From NCBI GenBank assembly GCA_964650385.1, contig CAZYTP010000045.1, positions 1 through 19,500 on the forward strand: DNA of 19,500 bases, given 5' to 3'. The notes under the pieces were generated by a model, which saw only the letters and a program-made list of their open reading frames with translations, had not been told where the DNA came from and ran no database searches. The translations under genes were made by a program, and so were the position numbers. Below are positions 5,951-13,730 of the stretch, in pieces; the first letter of the stretch is position 1; each line of letters begins with the position of its first letter. The DNA comes from JAUSPI01 sp964650385 (GTDB taxonomy: Bacteria > Desulfobacterota > Syntrophia > Syntrophales > JADFWA01).

Positions 5951-8825
5951 CTACAGCCTTTTTCATTTCCACTTCAGAGGCAAAGAACAAGCCTTTATCA
6001 ATTTCATCTTGAGTCTTGTATGCATTCTTATGAAGATGAAATCCAACGATGTATTTTTCAGGGGACTGTTTTAATCTTTTGGCGCTATCAGTAGTAAGTT
6101 CTACCCAGCCCACGGCTCCCTTCTCCAGAAGCCATCCAGGCATTGCAGGAATTATCTTCAGCCAGATCCCATCTTCGGCAGGCTCAATATCTTCAGAATC
6201 GTCTATCAAACCATCAATAACGAGTCTTATTAAGTTGTCTTTAAAGCGGAGTTCTAATGCTTCACAGGTGGTTTCCCATTCCGGTCCTTCGTAATTGATG
6301 CGACTGCCGTTGTTATTTATCTTGTCAGGCTTTTTACTTTGAGAGATACCTTTCAGCAAAGGGCGCTGCTCTTCGCAAAACCAGGCTTCAATGCGGCGCC
6401 TTTCGCCCTCATTAATTCCATACATCTGGTAGATAATATCATCAATTTTCTTCACTATCTCTTTGATTTTTTGGCTATCTCGATGAGCATACAAGGTTTT
6501 TGAGTCCATTTCTCTTTTTGTAGTTACAAGATCTTTTGCAATAGATGCCAATAACCGGATATTTTCTATATTCCAGTTGCTTGGCAATGGGAATTTTTCG
6601 CGATAATTCTTGATTGGTATCTTCTGTACCCTTAGTCGCTCATGAAACCATAGGCTGGATAGTGGGTGGTTTAAAACTGCCCATAATGCATATATATATT
6701 TTTTCTTATCGACTATTTTAGTGCTTTTGGAAAAGGTCACATCAAAATTTTCAGATGGAGCCACAACTTTCTTCGTTTCATTTGGAACATCGATAAGAGA
6801 TACTGAACTCCATTTATTTTGCCATGGTATGTTTCGGTTTGAACGAAGCATCACCATAGGTTCACTGCCTTCCAGATGTCTTCGTAAACTTGTCCCCCTA
6901 GCTCTTATTTTGAAATTTTTGTCTATAAGCTCCAACCACCCATTGTTACCACTGCTAAAATCCGAATACGGATCAGTCCCTTTAGCATTACCGCTCCATG
7001 GATGTGTCGTATTAGATTTTTCATCCTTTATCTTAACCTTGAGAGGTTGAAGTCCATTTTTCACAACATAATAATCTTTTATGCGATTCGGACTCGTTTC
7101 TATTTTCGATAAAATGTCATCAAAAACTGTTGGAACAAGGTTTTCAGGAGGACTGGTAACATCAACATGGATAGTCCCTTGTAATTTTGCCTCTCGCCCG
7201 GGGAATGGAACATCGGAAAGGGAACGGACATAAACTATCTTAGACGAAGGGGCGGTCTTGCGTATAACCCATGCAATGGCTGGACGCGCCACATTATCAA
7301 ACCATCCCACCGGTATATCCCACTGTTCTAAGATTCGGCATTCCTTTAAAATCTTATGTCTGGTTGTTGTTACTAACTGTTGATCTAATACTGTTTCGGT
7401 AAGAATGATACCTAATAAACCGCCTTCAGGAAGAATATTCAAACAATGGCTTAGTATGATAGCAGATCGATCACGCTGGTGTCTTGTCCTCGGTTGGGTT
7501 ACGTGAGAGATACTCCTACCTGCCCCACCAAAGGGCGGATTTGCTACGATGATCGTTGGTGTTTCTTTAATTTCCTTTGTCCATCTACGCCCGAAGTTAT
7601 CTTTTTCTGCATCAAAATGGGTCACTTTCCAATTGTTTTTATGAGGTGGATGAAACAGCATCAGGGTCATGCGCGTTATTTCGGCAGCAAATGGATCTCT
7701 GTCATTACCAAAGATGGTGCTAACGAGTCGTTGATGTCTTTTATCCTGCGGAATGCTGAGATAAGCAGCATTCGCAAGTCGTTCATACCCTGCCACTAAA
7801 AGGCTTCCCGATCCACAGGTTGGATCTGCCAAAATCCGGTTGTTTGGAGGAAGCTCTTCTATAGGCATACGTCGCAAAAGTGTTTTCGCTAACAGAGATT
7901 TCGTATAATGAATTCCCCATTGATCGCGAAGCTCTTTTGTAACGAAAGCTGATGCGTAGAACTTACCGACCATATCCAAACTTACCTGAGAGAAATCAAA
8001 GGCGGAGGGCAAACGATCAAGAAGCGGATCAAGCATACCTGCAATTTTTGGGGGTACATTAAAGTATTCAGGCAAAATTCTTTTGGCAGAAGACAATAAT
8101 TCTACGGCACCAGATGTGAGTGACCAATCTTCCTCCAATCGGTCACGAAGAATTCGAGCGCCGAGAACGGCAATAGCTGCATTGATAACGCTTTGCTTAT
8201 AATTATCATGTGTGGATGCTATAATTTCCTCAACTCCTTTCTCAAATCGATCAACAAGTTCTTTATCAGCGATTTTCAATGCTTGTTTAATGAGGTTAGG
8301 CGCAACATCAAACAACGTAAGTTGTTCGGGAATCAACTTCGCTCTTTCAAGACGTCGAGGGGTGAACTGCTCTTGGTTACTTTTGAGATATTCTTTAAAC
8401 CTGGAAAGGGGAATGATTTCGCTTTTTGTTTTTTTTCTATCAAATGTAGCCGCATTTCCGCTTAGGCCAACAGTTATCACTCTGGGCTCAACCGTACCAT
8501 GAATAGCCCTATATTCTGCCAGTACAATAATCGGGGTAGCTAATGCACGAAATGGAGATATTTCTGAATCAAATTGAATTTTGTCTGTATTTTCCGTGCC
8601 TTTTACAGATATTACGGCCGTATCTGAATCTTGACGCAAGGAGCTTGAATAGGCCACCATGTCTGCCTCGTGGGATTTTCCTCCCTCCCCGACAAAACGT
8701 ACATCACGGAGAAGCATCTTTTCTTTTTCAGAGTATCCCACCTGCTGAAAAGCCAAGCTTATTGTGTCTCGGATGGAATCATTCAACTTTTCATTCCCAG
8801 TTTTGTGGTCTGATGACTTTTGCAT
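5943..8825 (-). CDS. Type IIG-like restriction/N6-adenine methyltransferase fusion protein
   Basis: This 960-residue protein appears to combine a nuclease-like N-terminus, an N6-adenine methylase and a target-recognition region. The methylase shows GIHYT (305-309, motif X-like), LADPTCGSGSLL (332-343, motif I) and VANPPFGG (428-435, motif IV, NPPF). Residues 45-80 (GEGGKSHEADMVAY...VISVKG) look like a PD-(D/E)xK nuclease strand pair, but the usual acidic residue before V-K is Ser73, so cleavage activity is uncertain. Residues ~530-840 resemble Type IIG recognition domains, ending IDDIIYQMYGINEGERRRIE. About 100 more residues follow with no motif I know. AGAGAGG eight bases before the ATG supports the start. 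It heads an operon with the MBL gene and the mod remnant. Alternatives are a methylase-only or BREX-like PglX relative. Confidence 0.85.
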   Translation of the reverse strand: MQKSSDHKTGNEKLNDSIRDTISLAFQQVGYSEKEKMLLRDVRFVGEGGKSHEADMVAYSSSLRQDSDTAVISVKGTENTDKIQFDSEISPFRALATPIIVLAEYRAIHGTVEPRVITVGLSGNAATFDRKKTKSEIIPLSRFKEYLKSNQEQFTPRRLERAKLIPEQLTLFDVAPNLIKQALKIADKELVDRFEKGVEEIIASTHDNYKQSVINAAIAVLGARILRDRLEEDWSLTSGAVELLSSAKRILPEYFNVPPKIAGMLDPLLDRLPSAFDFSQVSLDMVGKFYASAFVTKELRDQWGIHYTKSLLAKTLLRRMPIEELPPNNRILADPTCGSGSLLVAGYERLANAAYLSIPQDKRHQRLVSTIFGNDRDPFAAEITRMTLMLFHPPHKNNWKVTHFDAEKDNFGRRWTKEIKETPTIIVANPPFGGAGRSISHVTQPRTRHQRDRSAIILSHCLNILPEGGLLGIILTETVLDQQLVTTTRHKILKECRILEQWDIPVGWFDNVARPAIAWVIRKTAPSSKIVYVRSLSDVPFPGREAKLQGTIHVDVTSPPENLVPTVFDDILSKIETSPNRIKDYYVVKNGLQPLKVKIKDEKSNTTHPWSGNAKGTDPYSDFSSGNNGWLELIDKNFKIRARGTSLRRHLEGSEPMVMLRSNRNIPWQNKWSSVSLIDVPNETKKVVAPSENFDVTFSKSTKIVDKKKYIYALWAVLNHPLSSLWFHERLRVQKIPIKNYREKFPLPSNWNIENIRLLASIAKDLVTTKREMDSKTLYAHRDSQKIKEIVKKIDDIIYQMYGINEGERRRIEAWFCEEQRPLLKGISQSKKPDKINNNGSRINYEGPEWETTCEALELRFKDNLIRLVIDGLIDDSEDIEPAEDGIWLKIIPAMPGWLLEKGAVGWVELTTDSAKRLKQSPEKYIVGFHLHKNAYKTQDEIDKGLFFASEVEMKKAVDE

Positions 8826-8892
8826 GGGATGTGCCTCTCTTTTTGAAATGCTTGGTTTAATATCTCTTGCACAAGTGATTGCGGTATGATTA

Positions 8893-9711
8893 TCACAACC
8901 CTGTCAATTCAGGCGAATCATAATAGGGAATAATTGCCCCTGCGTCCTTTCTCCGCCAAATTATTTCCCTGTGGGCAGCATCATATACCATTTGTTCCTC
9001 AGGAAAAGCCATCGCGATTCTGCTGATAACTCTTTTCTCTTCTTGTGTCAGAGGTTCAGCCATTGACTCATCGGCGTTTTTTATCTCTTCAATCAAATCC
9101 CGGTAGTTATTAAGCTGCGGACCATATGGGAGGGCAGCATAGGTTGAGCCAGTCATGCTTGCCCCTAACTCCCTGAAAGCGACCATATCCGCATACCACA
9201 AGTACTTGGCTGCGAAGAGCATTTTGTCTCTTTTCTTCAGGATTTTTCTGCTCAGAATGGACTCGAATTGTCTCAGAACCAGCTTTACCCTTGGTATTGC
9301 GAATGTTCGATTGCCGGTATAATTATCTCCGATGATCTGCCCTTGGAGCGCTAAACGAAGAGCCCTGTCCATGACCTTTGTCTGGATAAGCCCTCCCTCC
9401 CATCTCTTTATGCTAGCAATGCCAACATTCATTCGTTTTGCAAGAGTCTCCTGATTTAACTTCAGATTCTTTCTGCCTTCACGTATTTGTTTGCCCGTTA
9501 ACAGATTAACCGTACGACGGTAGGCATCTGAAATCGCTTTCTGCGTTGCAGTTGTTTGGTCAATATCGCCTACTTCTGTACCGCAAACAGGGCACACGTA
9601 ATGTTCAACCTGAAAAGTGATATCAACACCGCGATAATTCATGGTTTTGTCTATTTTTTCACTCGACATTTTTCCATGCCCACTTGGGCAGGTCATTGTC
9701 TTTTTTCCCAT
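8893..9711 (-). CDS. MqsA-type zinc-finger/HTH antitoxin fused to a Panacea (DUF4065) domain
   Basis: This antitoxin neutralises the toxin encoded just upstream and probably represses the operon. In the 272-residue product, residues 1-45 form an MqsA-like zinc module with C8, H12 and the CPVC pair C40/C43. Residues ~73-118 form an XRE-like helix-turn-helix (QETLAKRMNVGIASIKRWE), and 145-260 match the Panacea/DUF4065 fold (LFAAKYLWYADMVAF, LPYGPQL). Panacea is known as a versatile antitoxin domain that pairs with many unrelated toxins. The ATG at 9711 is chosen because AAGGAGA lies ahead of it inside the toxin gene end and the toxin stops four bases upstream. The toxin-first order follows mqsRA. 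The 24-residue extension to 9783 overlaps the toxin and looks non-coding. Confidence 0.85.
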   Translation of the reverse strand: MGKKTMTCPSGHGKMSSEKIDKTMNYRGVDITFQVEHYVCPVCGTEVGDIDQTTATQKAISDAYRRTVNLLTGKQIREGRKNLKLNQETLAKRMNVGIASIKRWEGGLIQTKVMDRALRLALQGQIIGDNYTGNRTFAIPRVKLVLRQFESILSRKILKKRDKMLFAAKYLWYADMVAFRELGASMTGSTYAALPYGPQLNNYRDLIEEIKNADESMAEPLTQEEKRVISRIAMAFPEEQMVYDAAHREIIWRRKDAGAIIPYYDSPELTGL

Positions 9712-9715
9712 GGTA

Positions 9716-10111
9716 TCAGTCTCCTTTGTTGTTACGATCCTTATGTAAAGATACGAGCCACATTCGCTTTTCCTCGATTGCAAACTTCAAATAGGTATTG
9801 CATCCTAATCGCTTACTTACCCATCTAAAAGTAAAGAGTTCGGATTTAAAAATATCAGGTTCGTAAGAACGCTGCGGAGGACATTGCCCAATATAATCAT
9901 GAGGCGTTATTTCTTTTAATATATCAGAAAGGATATTCGAAACGTTTTTAACAAGGTAACCTAATTCGAGAGCATCAGCAGCAACGCTCGCCGGATTTAC
10001 AATAGAAATGCGGTTTTTTAATCTTGCATTTTTTGCCTGCCTTATCTTGCTGTTAAGTTCCTTATAGGATGGTCTTTTATGAAGCATAGTATCAATCGAT
10101 ACTTTTTTCAA
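9716..10111 (-). CDS. Putative MqsR-like toxin of a Panacea toxin-antitoxin pair
   Basis: The protein has 131 residues from TTG at 10111, or 123 from the ATG at 10087. Neither has a good ribosome-binding site, so the start is open. The C-terminus FRWVSKRLGCNTYLKFAIEE...MWLVSLHKD resembles the MqsR ending (WQDVY...VYLK...VSFKE), and ALELGYL followed by HDYIG resembles the MqsR helix and DFY segment. MqsR is a RelE-fold endoribonuclease. Divergence is high, so this is family-level inference rather than a clear match. Position strengthens it: the gene is directly upstream of and near-abutting an MqsA/Panacea antitoxin, and it follows a palindrome that could be the antitoxin's operator. It could instead be a novel toxin that has recruited a Panacea antitoxin. 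Confidence 0.6.
   Translation of the reverse strand: MKKVSIDTMLHKRPSYKELNSKIRQAKNARLKNRISIVNPASVAADALELGYLVKNVSNILSDILKEITPHDYIGQCPPQRSYEPDIFKSELFTFRWVSKRLGCNTYLKFAIEEKRMWLVSLHKDRNNKGD
10088..10103. promoter_or_regulatory. Palindromic candidate operator of the Panacea TA pair
   Basis: Perfect six-base arms agtatc and gatact are separated by four bases (aatc) and sit immediately upstream of the ATG at 10087, inside the short TTG extension of the toxin frame. MqsA-type antitoxins bind short palindromes at their own promoters. If this is the operator, the ATG is the real toxin start. Confidence 0.45.
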
Positions 10112-10384
10112 GGAAAATTTTTATGAAAAGTGTGAAATCAGCAAACTTGCTTTAAGTTTTTGAGTTCTGTGCTGCTCTTTGTCGCAATCCTATAATAAGA
10201 CTTCCCCCGATGTTCCAATTCTTATCAGACCCAAATCCGCTCGTCTACCAATAAGCTTTTTACAACATGAATTCGCATACTTGGCATCACATCTCACAAC
10301 ACACACCCTTATTACGACATTTGTAAAATCGGTCATTCTCCCGTTCAATATGAGCGGTGAAGGCATCCGGAAATATCTCGCCAT
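10112..10384. other. Spacer between the radical SAM gene and the TA pair; doubtful small ORF
   Basis: A 64-residue minus-strand frame (10384-10190) begins at an ATG directly after the radical SAM stop (TAAATG) and reads MARYFRMPSPLILNGRMTDF, ending SGEVLL. It has a CVVRC and a CC pair but no family I know and no convincing ribosome-binding site. A plus-strand frame covers the same bases, so neither can be trusted. The remaining bases, 10112-10189, are A/T-rich and are expected to carry the TA promoter, but I could not assign clear -35 and -10 boxes. Confidence 0.3.
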
Positions 10385-11512
10385 TTAACTCAGGCAATTA
10401 CACTTTAATCCCCTTATATTAAGATCAAGTGCCTTCCATATTTCAGGCTGCTCCTTACACAAGGCAATATCAATATCGCTTCGATATTTTTTTATCGCTT
10501 CTATTATTGTTCTGAACATCCTGATCCTCAGATCTTCAGGATATCGGAGTTTTTTTCCTTCTCTGACCAGGCTTTTGTTGACTTTCAATAACACAGACTC
10601 AGGGAATCGGGCACTGATATGATTGGCAAGTCCGTTGGATGGCCGATATTCACCTATGGTTATTCTTGCAGGCCGAACATATTCAAATATCTTCTCAACC
10701 AGTGCAATGTAATCCTTTTCCCAAGTAGAATAGAATATAACAGGATCTATTCTCAAACGCACTTCATAACCCGCTTTCTGTACTTTAGACGCAGCAATTA
10801 AACGAGAATCAGGGGAAGCTGTTCTATGTTCTAACTGTTGGAAAACAGCATCAGTATTTACACTGAAAGAAATGATGGATTGCCCACCGTGGTTAAGGGA
10901 AAGAATATCGTCAACGCAGTCACTTTTGGTTAAAAACAGCAATCGTGTTCCAAGAGCATGTTCGGGCATGAAGGGAATAATCTGTTTTGCAAAACCGGTT
11001 ATGTAGTCCACGGCCAGAGGATCACCGAGTTCGCCGAGATTCAGGACTCTGAGGGATTTTGGTATATTCAATCCATCAAATTTGACAATTTCATCATACA
11101 TCTTTTCATAATTTATAAAATGGGTGGAAACAGGCTGTGTTCGAAAAGTCAAATAAAGATAACAGTACTCGCACCAGAAGTTGCAACTATTGTAAGCTGT
11201 CAGTTTATAAAATTTCGCACACCGCCCGATCGGATGTTTAAACTGTTCAATAAAAGAACTCTTTCTGTCACGTAATAAAAGAACGTTTCTCTCCGCTCGA
11301 ACCTTTTCTATTCCCCTTTCGCCATTGATCCCCGGTATCTTATCCAGCCAGATCAAAGGTAACCCGGCGCGGCTTGCTATTTGTTCAGCCCTCATTTTAT
11401 TGCTTGTACTCCGGATTGCCCACAATTCCTTCACAAGAGGTTCCAGTGTTTCTTCCGGATAATATGCCGGACTCTCTTCGCGAACTAAATTTTCATGTTC
11501 CGTTTCCCACAT
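10385..11512 (-). CDS. Spore-photoproduct-lyase-like radical SAM protein, TcmP partner
   Basis: This is a radical SAM enzyme: CNFWCEYC gives the CX3CX2C 4Fe-4S ligands at residues 110, 114 and 117, counting from the ATG at 11512. That start has AAAGGAAA at suitable spacing and is preferred to a GTG at 11539 that overlaps tcmP. The body follows spore photoproduct lyase: GELGDPLAVD, FLTKSDCVDDIL, SFSVNTDAVFQQLEHRTAS, RLIAASKVQKAGYEVRLRIDP, then a late IALCKEQPEIW and a terminal KCNC. SPL enzymes repair thymine dimers by radical chemistry; relatives outside spore formers have mostly unknown substrates. An N-terminal ~90-residue extension ends in VRAERNVLLLRDRKSSF. It is encoded directly after the TcmP-like gene, so the two very likely act together on DNA or another nucleic acid. 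Confidence 0.82.
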   Translation of the reverse strand: MWETEHENLVREESPAYYPEETLEPLVKELWAIRSTSNKMRAEQIASRAGLPLIWLDKIPGINGERGIEKVRAERNVLLLRDRKSSFIEQFKHPIGRCAKFYKLTAYNSCNFWCEYCYLYLTFRTQPVSTHFINYEKMYDEIVKFDGLNIPKSLRVLNLGELGDPLAVDYITGFAKQIIPFMPEHALGTRLLFLTKSDCVDDILSLNHGGQSIISFSVNTDAVFQQLEHRTASPDSRLIAASKVQKAGYEVRLRIDPVIFYSTWEKDYIALVEKIFEYVRPARITIGEYRPSNGLANHISARFPESVLLKVNKSLVREGKKLRYPEDLRIRMFRTIIEAIKKYRSDIDIALCKEQPEIWKALDLNIRGLKCNCLS

Positions 11513-11535
11513 TTGATTTTCCTTTGATATGGGTA

Positions 11536-12366
11536 TCACAAGTATTTCTCCCTGTACTTATTGAAAATATCACTAACAATCTTTTTACCTGTCTCATTGT
11601 GGGAAGCAAAAAACAAAAAGAATAAAGGGCCACCCTTACTGTTCCTCATGAACACAGGCTCAGGAACGAATTCGAATCCCGCAGCTTTCTGTAGTCTTTC
11701 CTTTCTGAACCATTTTCCCAGTTTAACATTGCCTCCAATTTTCATTTGGTATGTATCACCAAAAAGACCTTTTTGTTCTCTATACAAAATTTCCTGCCAT
11801 TCTTCGGTTCCACAAAACCTGTTCATTCTGTCAATTTGATCCGGTTCCGCTAAAAGCAGATCCTTGTGCAACACATTCCGGTTCATGTCCATAAGCGGAA
11901 AGTTCAAAAAGATTTCAGTTGTTCTTTGTTGGGCTGCTGTCATTATTGTTTTCCAATTAAGATGCAAGCCGTATGGGTCCAAAATACACAAGGCTCTCTT
12001 ATAACTTTTATAAGAAAGCGAGGGCAGGATTTTTTCTGTTAATATCTCATTGCAGTCTTCCTGATATATGTTTACGTCTGTCCTGTCACCAGTCAATCCG
12101 CTAAGAAATTCCGTTTTCTTTTTATCAATATCAATGTAATGATACTCTGTAAAAGGATTATCAATCTCAAGGGCATTCCAAGGCGAACCCGGAATCAACT
12201 CCCCGGTTCGTTTTGAAATGTGGACTCCGGGACCCGCAAAGGCATCGATATAAACATATCCTTTGCACCACTCCTGACTTTTCATTATCTTTGTGAAGGA
12301 ATCAGCGTATTCTTTGATAATGTCCAGCTTGATTTCAGACCAAATGCCTACCTCATCCAACTTCAT
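11536..12366 (-). CDS. tcmP: Three-Cys-motif partner protein TcmP-like, predicted SAM methyltransferase
   Basis: The product has 276 residues from an ATG at 12366 preceded by AGAGGA six bases upstream. The N-terminus has W.E.KLDIIKEY...F, then YIDAFAGPGVH (39-49), which is the TcmP hallmark and a Rossmann motif I. IDIDKKK (78-84) follows as the acidic loop, then ALCILDPYGLHLNW (125-138), and IFLNFPLMDMNRN (152-164) with WQEILYREQKG later. TcmP proteins are defined by pairing with radical SAM-like three-cysteine proteins and often lie among mobile or defence genes; their reaction is unproven. Here the partner is an SPL-like radical SAM gene encoded right after it, with the start region just 23 bases beyond the TcmP stop. 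A decayed ORF6N gene ends across the TcmP start. Confidence 0.85.
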   Translation of the reverse strand: MKLDEVGIWSEIKLDIIKEYADSFTKIMKSQEWCKGYVYIDAFAGPGVHISKRTGELIPGSPWNALEIDNPFTEYHYIDIDKKKTEFLSGLTGDRTDVNIYQEDCNEILTEKILPSLSYKSYKRALCILDPYGLHLNWKTIMTAAQQRTTEIFLNFPLMDMNRNVLHKDLLLAEPDQIDRMNRFCGTEEWQEILYREQKGLFGDTYQMKIGGNVKLGKWFRKERLQKAAGFEFVPEPVFMRNSKGGPLFFLFFASHNETGKKIVSDIFNKYREKYL

Positions 12367-12552
12367 TGTTGTTCCTCTACCCAATGAATATGTTCATCCA
12401 TGGCCTTCCAGGCGTTGCTCCAGTTCCGAAAGTTTATGTGTAAATTCTTTATGTGTCGATAGCAGCTCTCGGAGTCTGACGAATGTGTGCACCACAAAGA
12501 TACTGGTCTCAATGGCACGTTATGTGTTGAGGATACTGGCTGTCATCAAAGC
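12363..12552 (-). pseudogene. ORF6N-domain gene remnant
   Basis: The minus strand reads ALMTASILNT, a TAA stop, then RAIETSIFVVHTFVRLRELL, STHKEFTHKLSELEQRLEGH. This is the C-terminal part of the phage-derived ORF6N domain, which normally reads ALMTASILNxxRAIExxIFVVRxFVRLRELL without interruption. After LEGH a one-base insertion near 12399 shifts the frame. Removing it gives DEHIHWVEEQQ and a stop overlapping the tcmP ATG. The gene thus has an internal stop, a frameshift and no 5' half. The adjacent bases 12553-12644 read DLKNLGIRNTSLEEIIGNLK in one frame but have no start and no recognisable family. Confidence 0.75.
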
Positions 12553-12644
12553 TTGTAAATCTTTTTGAGATTACCGATTATCTCCTCCAGCGATGTATTG
12601 CGTATTCCAAGATTTTTCAAATCAGGGGGCTCCCCGGTTCCTTC

Positions 12645-13628
12645 TTACCATTCAAAATCCTCCATCATCTTTTCCATGGCGGATTCAACGCGTTCATCCT
12701 TAATATCTCTTAAACTCAGATACAGAGAGAATGGATCAACTATTTTACCGTTCGCAAATAAATCCGGAGAGTAGCTCCAGACCTCCAGCTCATATTCTGC
12801 CTCATCCGGATAAGAAATAATTTCATGAGGGTATTTACGCTTTATGTCTTTCCAGTTTTTTGCAAAAACTGCGTAAACCGGCTTTAGGGGTGGAGTCAGC
12901 ATTGAATAGCGGGCCAAGGCTGTCAGACCGGCTTGACAGACCGACAACTCATCGATCAGTGCTTTCAGCCACACGTTTTCCTTTACCGGCGATCTCAAGT
13001 GAGGAAGCGCTTTCCCCCATAGATTCCTGCGGTTTTTGTCGAAACAAACCAATCTTTTCCTGCCCGTGATCGATACCTCAGCCAACTCAAGGGATTCGAT
13101 TTCATCAAGAGATCTGGTCATCGCCATCCGCGAATATCCAAGCGCTTCCGCTAATTGCGTTGGGGTTAAAGGTTCGACCATTATTTGGGTTAGTGCATGG
13201 AGAATAACGGCCTGAGTCGATGGTCCCAAGATGACTGTCTTTGATCTTTTTTTAATAAAATATTCCCTCAAATCAATACCTAAATCCGGGAGATACATCT
13301 GGTTCCCCGGTATGACAAAAGGAACTTTGTGCTCGATCAGACGTTTTCTGTTAAACGATGAAATGGTAGAATGTACAAAAACAGCTTTCATTTTAAGCTT
13401 TTGGCTCACGATATCGATATGTTTATGAATTGTCGCAGGGGTAAGCTCGCTGTCGTTTCTTGAAGCCAAAACAATAAATTCTTCATTCAACAACCTGACC
13501 TGGAACACATCATAAATATCCTGAAGGAAAAAAGGAAGCGATCCCTGATTTATCGGTTTCGATAACGTGACCGTTATGCCAAGCGTATCCAATAAATATC
13601 TTTTAAGCCGATTAACTAAATCTTTCAT
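12645..13628 (-). CDS. Winged-helix regulator, MarR-like / possible orphan antitoxin
   Basis: The 327-residue protein starts at the ATG at 13628 (MKDLVNRLKRYLL), with AAGAGAA upstream. Residues 1-130 form an alpha/beta domain of unknown function (DIYDVFQVRLLNEEFIVLAS...KAVFVHSTISSFNRKRLIEH). Residues ~135-195 make a winged helix: STQAVILHALTQ, then TPTQLAEALGYSRMAMTRSL and a wing at VSITGRKRLVCFD. The C-terminal ~120 residues (LTALARYSMLTPP...) resemble AbiEi-like antitoxins, where a regulator is encoded with a nucleotidyltransferase toxin. No intact toxin follows; only the unrecognised 12553-12644 remnant lies there. A palindromic region precedes the gene and suggests autoregulation. The family name is uncertain, but coding status is clear. 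Confidence 0.75.
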   Translation of the reverse strand: MKDLVNRLKRYLLDTLGITVTLSKPINQGSLPFFLQDIYDVFQVRLLNEEFIVLASRNDSELTPATIHKHIDIVSQKLKMKAVFVHSTISSFNRKRLIEHKVPFVIPGNQMYLPDLGIDLREYFIKKRSKTVILGPSTQAVILHALTQIMVEPLTPTQLAEALGYSRMAMTRSLDEIESLELAEVSITGRKRLVCFDKNRRNLWGKALPHLRSPVKENVWLKALIDELSVCQAGLTALARYSMLTPPLKPVYAVFAKNWKDIKRKYPHEIISYPDEAEYELEVWSYSPDLFANGKIVDPFSLYLSLRDIKDERVESAMEKMMEDFEW

Positions 13629-13665
13629 TCCGACATTTCTCTTAATGTTAAAGTATATTCCGCAC

Positions 13666-13705
13666 AGTAACATACATTGCGTTATTGTGCAAAATATAAG
13701 TTACT
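13666..13705. promoter_or_regulatory. Nested inverted repeat upstream of the winged-helix gene
   Basis: Outer arms agtaac (13666-13671) and gttact (13700-13705) enclose a second near-palindrome ttgcgttattgtgcaa (13677-13692). It lies about 40-80 bases ahead of the ATG of the winged-helix gene, with a possible -10 TATACT between repeat and gene. Such symmetry fits an operator bound by a dimeric winged-helix repressor. The assignment to the adjacent gene is inference. Confidence 0.4.
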
Positions 13706-13730
13706 TTAGTGCCCCTCCTCTGTTTTTCTT

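Noticed and set aside
8875..8896. GTGAT-N12-ATCAC inverted repeat ahead of the Type IIG-like gene as a possible controller site
   Set aside because: The arms are only five bases, it overlaps the end of the antitoxin gene, and no controller protein gene is present.
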